Counted from the first letter of the stretch, positions 7,803 to 18,218 are shown. The stretch is DNA of 43,186 bases from Akkermansia sp. (GCA_017415995.1 JAFQDN010000047.1:1-43186), one strand, 5' to 3'. Program-made: numbers and translations. The notes: generated by a model from the letters alone, not told the origin.

Positions 7803-8717
7803 ATGAAAAACAGCCCCAACAGGTACCGCACGCCCAAGGCGCAGGACAACGTCCGCGAGCTGGAGAAAGAGCTTTCATTCAAGGAAAGACTCTTCAGCAT
7901 ACTTGCTCTCAAGCGAGGCATGAACCGACTGAGCAAATGGATGCTCATTGTCGTACTGGCCTTGGCCGTGGGTACCGGGCTTACATATTTCGGCTTTTAC
8001 CTGTTCGACGCAGCATACGGGCGGAATCTGCAATCCATTACCTACACCTCCAAGCACGGCATACTCAGCAAGCAGCAAATGCTCAATATGATTGGTGTAG
8101 AAGCAGATACGGACTTGGATTCTCTGCCTTTAGACGAACTGGTTGAAAAACTCAACAGCCACCCGGCAATCTGCTCTGCTACCATCACACGCAAAGGAAC
8201 CGACATGTTGCACGTTGACATCGTGGAACACGCCCCCATTGCTTTTGTGGAAATGGCAGACAGCGCCATCACCGGCAAATCCATCCGCCTCTACGTCAGC
8301 CCTGAGGGAACTCTCTTCTCAGTAGATCCGGAGCTGCACGCAAAGTTTAACAACCTGCCGGTTTGGTTATTGAATGTGGGAGACGTCAAAACCTTTACTC
8401 CGGGAGCCAAACTTTCCCCGGAACTCTGTGAGCCGATACTCGAGCTCATCATCGCCTCCAACAGCTATGACCTCCTCGAGCTGCCCGCCATCTCTACCAT
8501 ACAATGCCCGGACCGCTATTCCCACCAGTGGAGAATCATCCTACACTTGGAAAACGGAACCGTGGTCTTCATGAGTAAGTTTGCAGACATTCAAGATCAA
8601 CTCTACAAGCTGGTTCGCATCATCGGCCATGCTCGCAGTGTTGGCAAGCGCCTTAAAAGCGTTGAAATTGCGCCCTCGGAGTATCCCTCGTTCCGGTATG
8701 CGGATGAAGATAGTTAA
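7803..8717 (+). CDS. ftsQ: FtsQ-like cell division protein (POTRA domain)
   Basis: A 304-residue single-pass membrane protein: cytoplasmic basic N-terminus (about 1-40), transmembrane helix LIVVLALAVGTGLTYFGFYLF (about 48-70), then a POTRA domain with ITYTSKHGILSKQQMLNMIGV, LVEKLNSHPAICSATITRKG and LHVDIVEHAPIAFVEM, followed by an FtsQ-type beta domain (RYSHQWRIILHLENGTVVFMSK). FtsQ links early and late divisome proteins in the periplasm. Position after murC-murB-ddl is the classical dcw order, but ftsA and ftsZ do not follow here; nusA does. Similarity in this family is low, so the call leans on layout and context. Confidence 0.82.
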   Translation: MKNSPNRYRTPKAQDNVRELEKELSFKERLFSILALKRGMNRLSKWMLIVVLALAVGTGLTYFGFYLFDAAYGRNLQSITYTSKHGILSKQQMLNMIGVEADTDLDSLPLDELVEKLNSHPAICSATITRKGTDMLHVDIVEHAPIAFVEMADSAITGKSIRLYVSPEGTLFSVDPELHAKFNNLPVWLLNVGDVKTFTPGAKLSPELCEPILELIIASNSYDLLELPAISTIQCPDRYSHQWRIILHLENGTVVFMSKFADIQDQLYKLVRIIGHARSVGKRLKSVEIAPSEYPSFRYADEDS

Positions 8718-8755
8718 GTATTGCATAAAAATTCGTCACGCTTGACCGTTTTTGC

Positions 8756-8784
8756 TTGACAAGGCATTGATAGTGCGCTAGAAT
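8756..8784 (+). promoter_or_regulatory. Strong promoter of the nusA operon
   Basis: Perfect TTGACA (8756-8761), 17-nt spacer, TAGAAT (8779-8784). Transcription should begin near 8791, about 93 nt before nusA, leaving room for the terminator hairpin in the leader. Confidence 0.8.
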
Positions 8785-8817
8785 ACGCGCACAAGTTCCG
8801 GTCTACAACAGAGATTG

Positions 8818-8845
8818 GAGCGGGTCTGAGACCCGCTCTTTTTTT
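8818..8845 (+). terminator. Rho-independent terminator inside the nusA leader (candidate attenuator)
   Basis: Perfect 9-bp GC-rich stem (8818-8826 with 8830-8838), 3-nt loop, then seven T (8839-8845). It lies after the promoter at 8756-8784 and before nusA, so most transcripts should stop after about 55 nt unless termination is overridden. It cannot serve ftsQ alone, since the promoter lies between ftsQ and the hairpin, although it would end ftsQ read-through too. Confidence 0.8.
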
Positions 8846-8883
8846 GTAGCAGACTGACGCTCATAACACACCACATCACCGAT

Positions 8884-10170
8884 ATGGCAGCCACAGACAT
8901 CTCCGCACTGATCGATTTCTACGTTCGCGAAAAAGAGCTCACCCGCGATCGCGTCATCCAGGCTCTTGAAGCCTCATTCCTCACCGCCTATGCCAAAATG
9001 GTACCGGGCGCAGACCGCATTCGCAATATTCGTGCCGTCATCAATCCTCAGAAGAACTCTGTAAAGATTAAAGCAGAGATGGAGATTGTTCCGGATGAAG
9101 AGCTGACAGACCCCTACAACGAAATTCCGTACACCACAGCGCAGGAGCTCTACGCCCGTAAAGGAAAGACTGCCGAAATCGGCGAAACACTTTCCGTAAA
9201 CATCACCCCGAGTGATTTCGGGCGCATTGCCGTGCAGACCGCCCGCCAAACCATGCAGCAACGCATCCGCAAAGCTGAGCAGGAGATGCTGGCGGAAGCA
9301 TTCCGTGACCGTGTCGGTGAGTTGGTGACCGGCACCGTACGTCGCTACGACAAGGGAGATGTTATTGTGGAAGTCGACAAGTTTGAAGGGATTGTTCCCT
9401 CCAAGCAGCGTATCCCCAAGGAGGATTACGCCCCGGGCGACAAGCTGCGTTTCTACGTGGTGGAGGTAAGAGAAAGCGCCCGCGGGCATGAGCTCATCCT
9501 CTCCCGCAGCCATGCCAACTTGGTACGCCGTTTATTTGAGAGCGAGGTGATAGAGATTGCCGAGCACACGGTGGAGATTGTCAACATCGTGCGTGAGCCC
9601 GGCTACCGCACCAAGTTAGTTGTGCGCAGCGAAGACCCGAACGTGGATCCCATCGGCGCATGCGTCGGTATGCGCGGTGCACGAGTCAAAAACGTCGTTA
9701 ATGAGCTCAACCACGAGAAGGTGGACATCTTGGAATACACGGAAGATAAGGCCGCCATGGTTATCGAGTCCCTCTCCCCCATTGACCCGATTAAGGTAGA
9801 CGTGGACAACGCCACCCGCACGGTTTCCGTCTACGTTGCAGATGACAAAACCGCTGCAAAGGCCAAGGGCAGCCGTGGCAAGAACGTGCGCCTGACAGCC
9901 CGCCTTATCTCCGCACCGAACGACCGCTGGGACGTACGAGTAGAACCCTACGACCGCATGACTCAGACCAAGACCATCGCCGGAGAAGCAGCCAACGAGC
10001 TGATGGAAGCACTCGGCATCTCCCACGATTTGGCAGAGGACATGATTCTCAAGGGATTCAACAGCATACAAGTCATTGCCACCGGTGTGCAGCCTGAAGA
10101 CTTGGTGGAGGAATTGGGCATCAGCGAGGAACTGGCTTTCACCATCATCGACAAAGCTCAAAACGCCTGA
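8884..10170 (+). CDS. nusA: Transcription termination/antitermination factor NusA
   Basis: A 428-residue RNA-polymerase-binding protein controlling pausing, termination and antitermination. Domains in order: N-terminal RNAP-binding domain (about 1-130), S1 domain (GELVTGTVRRYDKGDVIVEVDKFEGIVP, about 140-205), and KH1/KH2 with DPIGACVGMRGARVKNVVNELNHEKVDI (about 256-283). A C-terminal helix-hairpin-helix-like part follows (NELMEALGISHDLAEDMI and LVEELGISEELAFTII), resembling one acidic repeat or less. First gene of nusA-infB-rbfA; rimP, which precedes nusA in many bacteria, is not in this window. The ATG at 8884 has no Shine-Dalgarno. A terminator in its own leader suggests autoregulation. Confidence 0.96.
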   Translation: MAATDISALIDFYVREKELTRDRVIQALEASFLTAYAKMVPGADRIRNIRAVINPQKNSVKIKAEMEIVPDEELTDPYNEIPYTTAQELYARKGKTAEIGETLSVNITPSDFGRIAVQTARQTMQQRIRKAEQEMLAEAFRDRVGELVTGTVRRYDKGDVIVEVDKFEGIVPSKQRIPKEDYAPGDKLRFYVVEVRESARGHELILSRSHANLVRRLFESEVIEIAEHTVEIVNIVREPGYRTKLVVRSEDPNVDPIGACVGMRGARVKNVVNELNHEKVDILEYTEDKAAMVIESLSPIDPIKVDVDNATRTVSVYVADDKTAAKAKGSRGKNVRLTARLISAPNDRWDVRVEPYDRMTQTKTIAGEAANELMEALGISHDLAEDMILKGFNSIQVIATGVQPEDLVEELGISEELAFTIIDKAQNA

Positions 10171-10215
10171 GCAACTGCACAGCGGTAACTAAACGAGTAA
10201 GATTTGAGACACAAC

Positions 10216-12351
10216 ATGGCAAATCAAGAACAGAAAAAGCCCCAGGTACTCGACCTGCTGGGAGGCGGCAAGAAGAAAAAGAAACCGGCAGAGCAGCCGA
10301 GCCCTGCCCCGGCAGCAGCACAAGCTCCTGCCCCCACTCAAAAGAAACACACACCTTCTGCGCCCAAGAAAGAGGCTCTGGATCTCCTCGGCTCTCAGAA
10401 GAAGCGCCCCAAAAAGCCGGAAACACCTGCTCCCGCCCCCAAATCGGCACAGCAGCAGGTAGCGGAGAAGAAAGCACCTGCTCCGAAGCCGGCACCTGCT
10501 CCTGCACTGCAACCTAAGAAGAGCGAGGCGCCCAAGCCTGCAGCAGCCCCGGCAGCAGTTACCGGAGGAGTCATCAATGTCAAGGCTCCCGTATCCGTTG
10601 CTGAGTTGGCGGCACAGATGAACATCAAGCCCTTCAAGCTTATTGCCGAGCTTTTGCCCATGGGTGTATTTGCGAATCCGTCCACCTCCTTGGATGGCGA
10701 CCAGATAGCTGCACTTTGTGAAAAGCACGGGTTCTCCTACGAACGCGTCAAGCGTGAAAAAGGTGCCGGCGTCAAAGCTCCTGTGGAAATCGTTAAAGAA
10801 CCGGAAGCCATTGCCCCCGAGGAAGAACCGGAAGACCACCTGAAAGTCAGAACCCCCATCATCACCGTCATGGGGCACGTTGACCACGGCAAGACCTCCC
10901 TGCTGGACTACATTCGTCGCACCAAGGTGGTAGCCGGAGAAGCAGGTGGCATTACCCAGCACATCGGCGCCTATTCCGTGGACCACAACGGTAACATCCT
11001 GACCTTTATTGATACGCCGGGACACGCCATCTTCACAGAGATGCGCGCACGCGGTGCCGACGTAACGGATATTGTTGTACTCGTTGTCGCAGCCAATGAC
11101 GGTATTATGCCGCAGACTAAGGAGGCAATCATGCATGCAAAGGCTGCCGGCAAGACAATCATTGTAGCCGTCAACAAGTGTGACCTCCCCGCAGCCGACC
11201 CGGTGCGCGTTCGCACTCAGCTCATGGAAAATGACCTGATGCCCACGGATTTCGGTGGCGAGATTGAGTGCGTGGACGTATCCGCTCACACCGGTGCCGG
11301 CATTGATGATTTGCTGGACCTCCTTTGCCTCCAAGCCGAGGTTTTGGAACTCAAAGCGAATCCCAAGGCTAACTGCCGCGCCTCCATCATTGAGGCTCGC
11401 ATGGAACAAGGTAAGGGCAGCTCTGCCACCGTCATTGTTCAAAGCGGCACACTCAAAGTCGGCATGCCCTTCATTTGCGGTCCCTACGCCGGCAAGGTAA
11501 AAACACTCTTTAACGACCAAGGGAAATCCATCAAGAAAGTAACACCCGGTATGCCCGCCGAGGTTTCCGGATTCCTGCAAACTCCCAACGTAGGTGACGA
11601 ACTCGTGGAGATGGATAACGAGCGCGCTGCCCGCAAGCTTTCCGAGGAGCGCCAGGAAGAGCTGCGCCAACAGCGTTTGGCAGCCCCGAAACGCTCCCGC
11701 ATGGAGGACATCTTGGCCATGATGGGTGACGGCAACCAAAAGGCTGTTCTGAAACTCTACCTCAAGGGCGACGTGCAAGGCTCCGTGGAGGCCATTAAGA
11801 AAGCCATCATGGACATTGAAAGCGACAAGGTGGAATGCCAATTCATCGGCGCATCCGCCGGTCCTATCTCCGAGAGTGACATTCTACTTGCTTCCTCATC
11901 CGATGCCGTTATCCTCGGCTTCAACGTCAAGGTGGAAAGCAATGCCGTTAAAGCCGTAAAACGCGAGGGCGTGCAGGTTAAGATTTTCTCCATTGTTTAC
12001 GAGTTGATTGACCAGGTAAAGGACGCCATGCTCGGTCTGCTTGAGCCGGAAACCCGTGAGACTATTCTCGGACATGCCGAAATCAGGCAGGTATTTAAAT
12101 TGAACAAAGGCAAGGCTGCGGGGTCTTATGTATCAGACGGCAAAATGTCGCGCACAGCCGAGGCTCGCGTTCTGCGTGACGGACAGGTCGTCTTCGATGG
12201 CAAGATGTCCACACTTCGCCGCTTCCAAGATGAAGTGGAAGAGGTCAAGAGCGGTCTGGAATGCGGTATCCGCCTGGCAGACTACAACGACTATGAGGAG
12301 GGTGACATCATCGAATGCTACTCACTCGAAAAAATCAAGCAAACCCTTTGA
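10216..12351 (+). CDS. infB: Translation initiation factor IF-2
   Basis: A GTPase of about 711 residues that places initiator tRNA on the 30S subunit. Residues 1 to about 120 form a low-complexity Lys/Ala/Pro-rich linker with two LDLLG repeats ([13 protein letters not shown] and [14 protein letters not shown]). An IF2_N domain follows ([21 protein letters not shown]), then the G domain: [14 protein letters not shown] (G1, about 217-230), [15 protein letters not shown] (G3), NKCDLP (G4). Domains II to IV carry the [14 protein letters not shown] segment and the C-terminal fMet-tRNA-binding part. The frame is open back to a TTG at 10204, but the ATG at 10216 is the better start. It lies 45 nt after nusA, with rbfA next. 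Confidence 0.96.
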   Translation: MANQEQKKPQVLDLLGGGKKKKKPAEQPSPAPAAAQAPAPTQKKHTPSAPKKEALDLLGSQKKRPKKPETPAPAPKSAQQQVAEKKAPAPKPAPAPALQPKKSEAPKPAAAPAAVTGGVINVKAPVSVAELAAQMNIKPFKLIAELLPMGVFANPSTSLDGDQIAALCEKHGFSYERVKREKGAGVKAPVEIVKEPEAIAPEEEPEDHLKVRTPIITVMGHVDHGKTSLLDYIRRTKVVAGEAGGITQHIGAYSVDHNGNILTFIDTPGHAIFTEMRARGADVTDIVVLVVAANDGIMPQTKEAIMHAKAAGKTIIVAVNKCDLPAADPVRVRTQLMENDLMPTDFGGEIECVDVSAHTGAGIDDLLDLLCLQAEVLELKANPKANCRASIIEARMEQGKGSSATVIVQSGTLKVGMPFICGPYAGKVKTLFNDQGKSIKKVTPGMPAEVSGFLQTPNVGDELVEMDNERAARKLSEERQEELRQQRLAAPKRSRMEDILAMMGDGNQKAVLKLYLKGDVQGSVEAIKKAIMDIESDKVECQFIGASAGPISESDILLASSSDAVILGFNVKVESNAVKAVKREGVQVKIFSIVYELIDQVKDAMLGLLEPETRETILGHAEIRQVFKLNKGKAAGSYVSDGKMSRTAEARVLRDGQVVFDGKMSTLRRFQDEVEEVKSGLECGIRLADYNDYEEGDIIECYSLEKIKQTL

Positions 12352-12365
12352 TTTACTCATAAAAT

Positions 12366-12752
12366 ATGGCAACACGACGACTCGACAAAGTCAATGAGCT
12401 GATGCGGCGTGAAATCGGCACCTTCGTTCAGAAGGAGTTCGAATGGCATGGCACTATCGTCTCTATTCTTGACGTCGAAATTACAGAAGACCTCAAGGAA
12501 GGCAGAGTTTGGGTCGGCGTTGTTGGCCGTATGGCTCCGGCTCAGGTTATTGAAAAACTTACACGTAACCGCGGACTTATTCAAAAGGCAGTCAGCAAGC
12601 GTGTCGTTTTACGCAATACACCCAAGCTCACCTTCAAACACGATAACTCAGCGCAACGAGGGGTAAGCATGGTTAATCTCTTGGATGACATTGAGAATAA
12701 CCTTCCTAAAGCTCCCCCCTTGCCTGAGGGTGAGACCGACCCGGAAATCTGA
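12366..12752 (+). CDS. rbfA: 30S ribosome-binding factor RbfA
   Basis: A 128-residue KH-like protein that binds pre-30S particles near helix 1 of 16S rRNA during maturation and cold adaptation. N-terminus MATRRLDKVNELMRREIGTF is the family's first helix. The core ILDVEITEDLKEGRVWVGVVG and the C-terminal VLRNTPKLTFKHDNSAQRGVSMVNLLDDIE match the usual PxLxFxxD...G..i..Lld pattern. It starts 14 nt after infB, the common nusA-infB-rbfA order. Confidence 0.93.
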   Translation: MATRRLDKVNELMRREIGTFVQKEFEWHGTIVSILDVEITEDLKEGRVWVGVVGRMAPAQVIEKLTRNRGLIQKAVSKRVVLRNTPKLTFKHDNSAQRGVSMVNLLDDIENNLPKAPPLPEGETDPEI

Positions 12753-12769
12753 GCAAAAGCCCCTCTCCT

Positions 12770-15700
12770 ATGGCACCGAAATTAACCATCAGACGCGTAG
12801 GGACGATAATTCCCACCATATGTCTAGTGGTTTTCTTGATACTGTGTATTTCCATCGTATGGCTTTCCACAGTGGGAGTGCCTGAATTTGTAGTAAGAGA
12901 TGTAGAGGAAAAAATCGGAGCGGTCGGCATCCCGATACGCATCGAAAAGATACGCTTGGATCCCGGCAAGGGAATTTCATTTTTGGCAGAGGGGGTACAC
13001 ATATACACAGACAGCGAGAAGAAGCAAGCACTGTCAACCCTGGCGAGCGCCTCTATCACCCTTGACACCATGGAGCTGCTTACGGGCAGCATCATTGTTG
13101 AGAGCGTCGATTTTCAGAACGGCAACATACGGCTTCCGGTTACGGAACCATCCGGAAAAAACAACGTCCTAGAGGCAACGGGCATCAACATCTCCGCCAA
13201 GATTCACAAAAACATCGTCATTTTGACGGGAGGAGACCTCAAATTACAGGGCATCCCCATCCACCTCAAAGGTGGCTTTGACATAGCAGAATTGCAAAAA
13301 GGCAAAACTGCGGAAGAAGAGACGGAGAAGGTAGTATTACCGGCGCTGATAAAAACGTGCCAAAGCGTTATTGACCGGGTCTACCACATGATAGAGCAGC
13401 AGCAATGGAGCAACAATGAGTTTCCGGAGTTGCACCTGAAAGTTTTGGCGATGGAGGACTTACGCCTGCACATATTGGCAAGCGTACCGAAATACGACAT
13501 AGAGCAGTTTCACTTTCGGGACACGCTGCTGGACTTAGATTATGAGGGAGACCGCCTCCTCATCAACAACCTGAAGTTTTCCACCGTAAGTGATGATAAT
13601 GAGCACGTGGCCACAGGCAGCATACAAGCAGGCTACGAAATAGAAACTCGCAAGCTCTCTTTTAAGCTGGACAGTGATGTAGCGCTGATATACATGGTCA
13701 CAGCCCTTACGGAAGGAGATACGCACGAACTGCTCAAAAAGTTCCGCCATGAGTCCAACAATTTCCCCCACATAGACCTACACGGAGCCATCGAGTTTGA
13801 ACAGGATTTTACCCTTCGCAATGTCGATATCAGCGGCAACCTGGAACAACGTAAACTTTGGATAGGCGATGCCGCTGTGGAAAGCGCCGGATTGTCATTC
13901 TTTTACAAAAACGGCAAGTTTAACATCAACAACCTCAACCTCCGCTTCCCGGATGGCCATATCACTATATCGGCCAAGCATTTGGAAGGAGAACAGGAGC
14001 GAGGGGATGCCTCTCTGCAAGCGGAATTGCCGATTATACGGACAATCACCTTGATTAACGAGTTCATGGAAGAGCCGCTGACGATGCCCATCGGCTTGGA
14101 TGTAGGCAAGGTGGTTAAAATTGATGCCTCTGCCGAGTTTGAAATGCAGAAATTCCTGCCCGGACAATCATACCTCAGCCACATCATCCCCACGTTCAGC
14201 AACATAGACATCAGCCTCTCGCTGGAAAAACTTTCCTTTGCTCAACAACAGCTCATCCAACCGAACTTCCGTTTTATCTGCAAATCCCCCATCTGGAACG
14301 CGGACGCCTCATTCAGCACGGCGGACAACGCCCAATTATCCATCAAAGCAGCAGCCATTAACGTTGACAGACCGGAAGTCGGCAAAATCAACTTGGAAGA
14401 TACAGAAATAACGCTGAACTTAGCCGATATTAATCTGAACTCCGACCAAATTTGTGCTGAAGCTGAGGCAGAAGTGAACAGCCGTATTCTGCGCACCGGT
14501 TGGGGGGAAGCCACAAATGCCCACCTGCACCTCACGGTATCGGAACCGGCGTGGGCAGCAAGCGCAGACATACTCAAAGAAGCCGCAATTCTGCTGAGCG
14601 CCGACTCCTACAACTACCACGATACGCAGTTCAGGAACATCACGCTGCAATCCACATACACAGCCGCCAAGCAAGCAAAGGATTTAATTAGCCCTCAAAC
14701 ATTAACATTAAGCTGCACCGACATTGTGCACCACGACATTCCGTTGGGTGCGCTTGCGCTTAAAACGGGGGCGGACGGGCAAACGCCGGAGCAGGTGGAA
14801 ATCAGTTTTACGCCGCATGGAGTCACCACGGATGATAAAATCCTCTCCATCAAGGCAAATCGAAAGCTCAGTGATGACGGAGTACTCACACTTTCCGATA
14901 TTGACATGAACCTGCCCTTGGCTGCGGCACAGAATATGCTCAGCTGCTTAGGCCTGACAACGGAAATGGTAAAACTACCTGAGCAAGCACGCCTTAAAGG
15001 CTGCGTGCAACTGAATCTTGCAGATGCCAAGCTCCGCCACTTAACTGCGGATGTTGAGATACCGGAGTTGGTCCGTACACCTACAAAAATAATTGCCTAT
15101 AAGGGTAAGGAAATTCCCTTCGGAATACAAGCCAAGATAACGGCAGACACTGCAACGGAACACGGATTAAGCTACGCTGCCGACCTCACCCTGACTCACA
15201 GCACCGGCAAACTCACCGCGCATGCCACCGTCAACACGGACGCAAAAACAGTACATGTAACAGCAGACAGCACCATTCGGGCAGATGTTATTGATGAAGC
15301 CATCGACATGGAGGATGCCTACAGCATCCTCCGCGACTTCGCTTTCACCAAAGACAGCAAATGTAACCTGAAAAACGCCGTTGTGGAAGTAGATTACGCA
15401 AACGGCTTGAGTGTGAATGTAAACTGCGATATTGACCTCCGCAACGCTCAATACCAACTCAACGGCGTTCTGGTGGATGATAAGGGCAAAGAAAGCCACA
15501 ACCCGGCCATGGGCAAGCTTCCCTTTGTCAAAGTAAATGAGGCATCCGTTCATTTGCAGGCCGAGCGTAAAGAGGGCATCATCATAGATGGCAAGGAGCA
15601 GCCCAAGGTAAACGTCATCACGATGAAAAACGTGACGCTGGTGTACGACAATCGCCCGTGGATGAACTTGCAGAACTTCTCCGCTCTCGGCATTAAAAAG

Positions 15701-16855
15701 CCCACGAAGCACACCACATCCACCCTCAAAGGAAACAGCGTCATCATTGATGTAGAGCATGGGGTGCTCAAACTGAAAGGGGTTAAAGGCTCAGTTTACC
15801 CCGCCTACTCTATCGGCATGTTTTACGGTGATTTGCGCGAGCATTTAGCAGACGTCTTGCTGCCATACCCCGTGGAGCTCAGCACGGAAAGCTGCGTTAT
15901 CCCCATTTACAAGGAAAGCAAAGCGCACATGGACGGCCACATCCGTGTCGTCAGCAATCAACTTTGCGGCTTCCGCTTCTTGGGCACCACCATACCCTTC
16001 ACCCGTTTCAATGGATTCATCAATTTGGAGGATGAGTACATCTTCTTGGACCGTATGAACGCCCGATGCTGGAACGGCACGCTTGATGCAGCCGTCAAAA
16101 TCGGCATCACCGGCGATAAAACATCCTTTGATGGTCAGGTTTATGCCCAAAACATGGATTTGCAGAAAATAGCCACCGCGTATGGAAGCAAGATGGATAA
16201 AGCCCTCTGCTCCGGCAATATCCGATTCCGCTCCCCTTCCCCCAATGTCAATGACATTGAGGCCTACGGCAGCATTCGCGTCGTAAACGGCGACCTCCTC
16301 TCCCTGAGCCTATTCCGCCCCATCGGAGCCTTGGTGTCGGACGTCCCCGCCAACCTGCGAGAAATTGAAGCTTCCGTCAAAAAGAATAAGACGGATAACG
16401 TCCTCAAGAAGTTCAGGAGAACAACCGGCTCTGCCCTTAACGCCGTGGGTAGCGGCATTCAGGCAATACCGGGCTATAACCACCTCTTTGCCTACGACCT
16501 ACAAGATGCCTTTGTGGATTACACCATCAAAAACGGTAAGTTCACAACCACAAAATTCAAGTCGGAAGGCTATAATCTCAAGGTCACGGGGCTTCTGAGC
16601 ATTGATCTCAACTCTCTGGAAATTTATGGCAACATGTGGCCGGAAATCTCCAGTCTGCCCACCGTCCTGCTTTCTCCCATCACCTTCCTTTCAGACTTCA
16701 TGCTGGATATCGTTATCTACGGTAAGATTGATGACATTCAGTGGAAGTTTAAGCTGGATTCCCGCATCGGCGGAAAATCTCCCGTAACCGCTACCTCGGC
16801 CACCCGCGCCAACAACCACAAGCCCCGCAAGGCAGCGGCGCAAAAAAAACGCTGA
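12770..16855 (+). CDS. Large AsmA-like envelope protein
   Basis: A 1361-residue protein with a basic N-terminus and one transmembrane anchor (IIPTICLVVFLILCISIVWLS, about 13-33). The rest is long and beta-rich with repeated short amphipathic strands, the layout of AsmA/TamB/YhdP proteins that bridge the periplasm and are thought to help lipid or outer membrane protein transport. The last part (NGKFTTTKFKSEGYNLKVTGLLSIDLNSLEIYGNMW, about 1240-1285) looks like the AsmA-like C-terminal region, followed by a hydrophobic LLSPITFLSDFMLDIVIYG stretch and a basic tail with KPRKAAAQKKR. It starts 17 nt after rbfA and may be read with that operon. Exact subfamily is uncertain. Confidence 0.7.
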   Translation: MAPKLTIRRVGTIIPTICLVVFLILCISIVWLSTVGVPEFVVRDVEEKIGAVGIPIRIEKIRLDPGKGISFLAEGVHIYTDSEKKQALSTLASASITLDTMELLTGSIIVESVDFQNGNIRLPVTEPSGKNNVLEATGINISAKIHKNIVILTGGDLKLQGIPIHLKGGFDIAELQKGKTAEEETEKVVLPALIKTCQSVIDRVYHMIEQQQWSNNEFPELHLKVLAMEDLRLHILASVPKYDIEQFHFRDTLLDLDYEGDRLLINNLKFSTVSDDNEHVATGSIQAGYEIETRKLSFKLDSDVALIYMVTALTEGDTHELLKKFRHESNNFPHIDLHGAIEFEQDFTLRNVDISGNLEQRKLWIGDAAVESAGLSFFYKNGKFNINNLNLRFPDGHITISAKHLEGEQERGDASLQAELPIIRTITLINEFMEEPLTMPIGLDVGKVVKIDASAEFEMQKFLPGQSYLSHIIPTFSNIDISLSLEKLSFAQQQLIQPNFRFICKSPIWNADASFSTADNAQLSIKAAAINVDRPEVGKINLEDTEITLNLADINLNSDQICAEAEAEVNSRILRTGWGEATNAHLHLTVSEPAWAASADILKEAAILLSADSYNYHDTQFRNITLQSTYTAAKQAKDLISPQTLTLSCTDIVHHDIPLGALALKTGADGQTPEQVEISFTPHGVTTDDKILSIKANRKLSDDGVLTLSDIDMNLPLAAAQNMLSCLGLTTEMVKLPEQARLKGCVQLNLADAKLRHLTADVEIPELVRTPTKIIAYKGKEIPFGIQAKITADTATEHGLSYAADLTLTHSTGKLTAHATVNTDAKTVHVTADSTIRADVIDEAIDMEDAYSILRDFAFTKDSKCNLKNAVVEVDYANGLSVNVNCDIDLRNAQYQLNGVLVDDKGKESHNPAMGKLPFVKVNEASVHLQAERKEGIIIDGKEQPKVNVITMKNVTLVYDNRPWMNLQNFSALGIKKPTKHTTSTLKGNSVIIDVEHGVLKLKGVKGSVYPAYSIGMFYGDLREHLADVLLPYPVELSTESCVIPIYKESKAHMDGHIRVVSNQLCGFRFLGTTIPFTRFNGFINLEDEYIFLDRMNARCWNGTLDAAVKIGITGDKTSFDGQVYAQNMDLQKIATAYGSKMDKALCSGNIRFRSPSPNVNDIEAYGSIRVVNGDLLSLSLFRPIGALVSDVPANLREIEASVKKNKTDNVLKKFRRTTGSALNAVGSGIQAIPGYNHLFAYDLQDAFVDYTIKNGKFTTTKFKSEGYNLKVTGLLSIDLNSLEIYGNMWPEISSLPTVLLSPITFLSDFMLDIVIYGKIDDIQWKFKLDSRIGGKSPVTATSATRANNHKPRKAAAQKKR

Positions 16856-16895
16856 CAAAAGAGAATACGGGGCAATGCCCTGAACGCAAGACAGC

Positions 16896-18128
16896 TTACT
16901 TAATCAAGCCATACTCCAGCACCACGGCAGACTCGGACTCCACAGCCTGAAGCTCCTGGCGCAAGAGCTCACGCTTCATTTCATAGATGGTTTTGTTACG
17001 CTGTATCAACTCCTCAGCGGACTCCGTTGGGCTGTTTTCAATGTAAGCAATGCGCTTGTTCATATAGGAGCGCCAATTAAAATACTCACGCACACTGTTC
17101 TGCAATGTCATTAACTTATTTTTGTGTTCTGCAACACCTACAGCAACCTCGCGGCACACCTTTTCATAGTTATCCTTGCTATTGCGGAAGTTGTACCAAT
17201 TGCCCATCTTGGTATCCAAACTGTAGCTGAGGCTCAGGTTAATACGGGTGTCTTCTCCGTTCAGGAATGAACCTTGGTAAGTACCACCGGATGATGAGAA
17301 AAGGGACGGACTGTAAAGAGACGTATTAATCGTCGGCAAATAACGCAAGGCTATACTGTATTGCGAAAGTCTGGCTTGCTCCAAGCGCAGAACATACTGG
17401 CACACAACCAAATCGTCCAAGCGGGTCATGCGTTTCTCATACGTGCTCCAGCTGATTTTCGGCACTGATTGCGGTAAAATCTGCCATCTGGCGCTGTAAT
17501 CCCCCAACAGTTCCGCCATTTTAACCCAATGCTGAGCATCTTCCGTAGAGCGATCACGCGATGCCAAAATGCGGTCTTGCTCCGGGATATCCTGTTGAGA
17601 ATCCTCCAACGCGCGCAGGCGCAGACGCACCTCACGGCAGCGGCTTATGTTGTACAGCTTGGAGATACACTCACGCTCTTTGCCCTCCAATGCTTTAATT
17701 GCGCCATACGTTTGGGCCTTAGAGGCATACACACGATAGGGAACTTGCGTAAGTGTAGGCAGGTTAAAGGTTACGTTAACGTTGGAGTTCACGTCTTTAG
17801 CGGAAAACTGTCCGGAGAGCTCATCCAGCGTTTTGGTAAAATACCCGTAGTATGAAACGCCCGGAATCATATCCGTGTAAATACTCAAACCGTCGCGCTC
17901 ACTTCTTTCAATATCCTTACGGGCGCCGGAAATATCTGAATTATTACGTTTCATCATCATCACGGCCTGCTCCCATGAAATTGTACGCAAGGGCAACTGT
18001 TCCCAAGCCTTAGCGTCCGCAAAACGCTTATGGACTTTGGCAGCAGTTGCATCCAAACGTTGTTGCAAGCTGCACCCGCTCAGCAACAAAGGGATGGAAG
18101 TCATGATAACGATGGTGGAAAAACGCAT
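16896..18128 (-). CDS. TolC-family outer membrane efflux lipoprotein
   Basis: A 410-residue protein with a lipoprotein signal (MRFSTIVIMTSIPLLLSGC, lipobox LLSGC with Cys at 19). After it come coiled-coil helical segments with SWEQAVMMMKRNNSDISGARKDIERSERD and a beta-rich middle (SNVNVTFNLPTLTQVPYR), repeated in the second half (DTRINLSLSYSLDTKMGNWYNFRNSKDNYEKV). This two-fold helix-strand repeat is the mark of TolC/outer membrane efflux proteins. No membrane-fusion or pump gene is adjacent, so the transported substrate is unknown. It is convergent with the AsmA-like gene; the 40-nt gap holds only a small GGGC/GCCC hairpin. Confidence 0.75.
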   Translation of the reverse strand: MRFSTIVIMTSIPLLLSGCSLQQRLDATAAKVHKRFADAKAWEQLPLRTISWEQAVMMMKRNNSDISGARKDIERSERDGLSIYTDMIPGVSYYGYFTKTLDELSGQFSAKDVNSNVNVTFNLPTLTQVPYRVYASKAQTYGAIKALEGKERECISKLYNISRCREVRLRLRALEDSQQDIPEQDRILASRDRSTEDAQHWVKMAELLGDYSARWQILPQSVPKISWSTYEKRMTRLDDLVVCQYVLRLEQARLSQYSIALRYLPTINTSLYSPSLFSSSGGTYQGSFLNGEDTRINLSLSYSLDTKMGNWYNFRNSKDNYEKVCREVAVGVAEHKNKLMTLQNSVREYFNWRSYMNKRIAYIENSPTESAEELIQRNKTIYEMKRELLRQELQAVESESAVVLEYGLIK

Positions 18129-18137
18129 GGCAGCGGA

Positions 18138-18166
18138 AGTGTAACAAATTACCCGCTGAAAAGCAA
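18138..18166 (-). promoter_or_regulatory. Promoter of the TolC-like gene
   Basis: Minus strand: TTGCTT (18161-18166), 17-nt spacer, TACACT (18138-18143). The ATG at 18128 begins 9 nt after the -10 box. Confidence 0.6.
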
Positions 18167-18218
18167 GCCTGATTCAAGCATTTTTATTAACCAATGTAGG
18201 ATTGTCGCGGTGGAGTTA

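Noticed and set aside
10189..11841. 550-codon minus-strand ORF opposite infB
   Set aside because: Shadow of infB; no motifs, no promoter.
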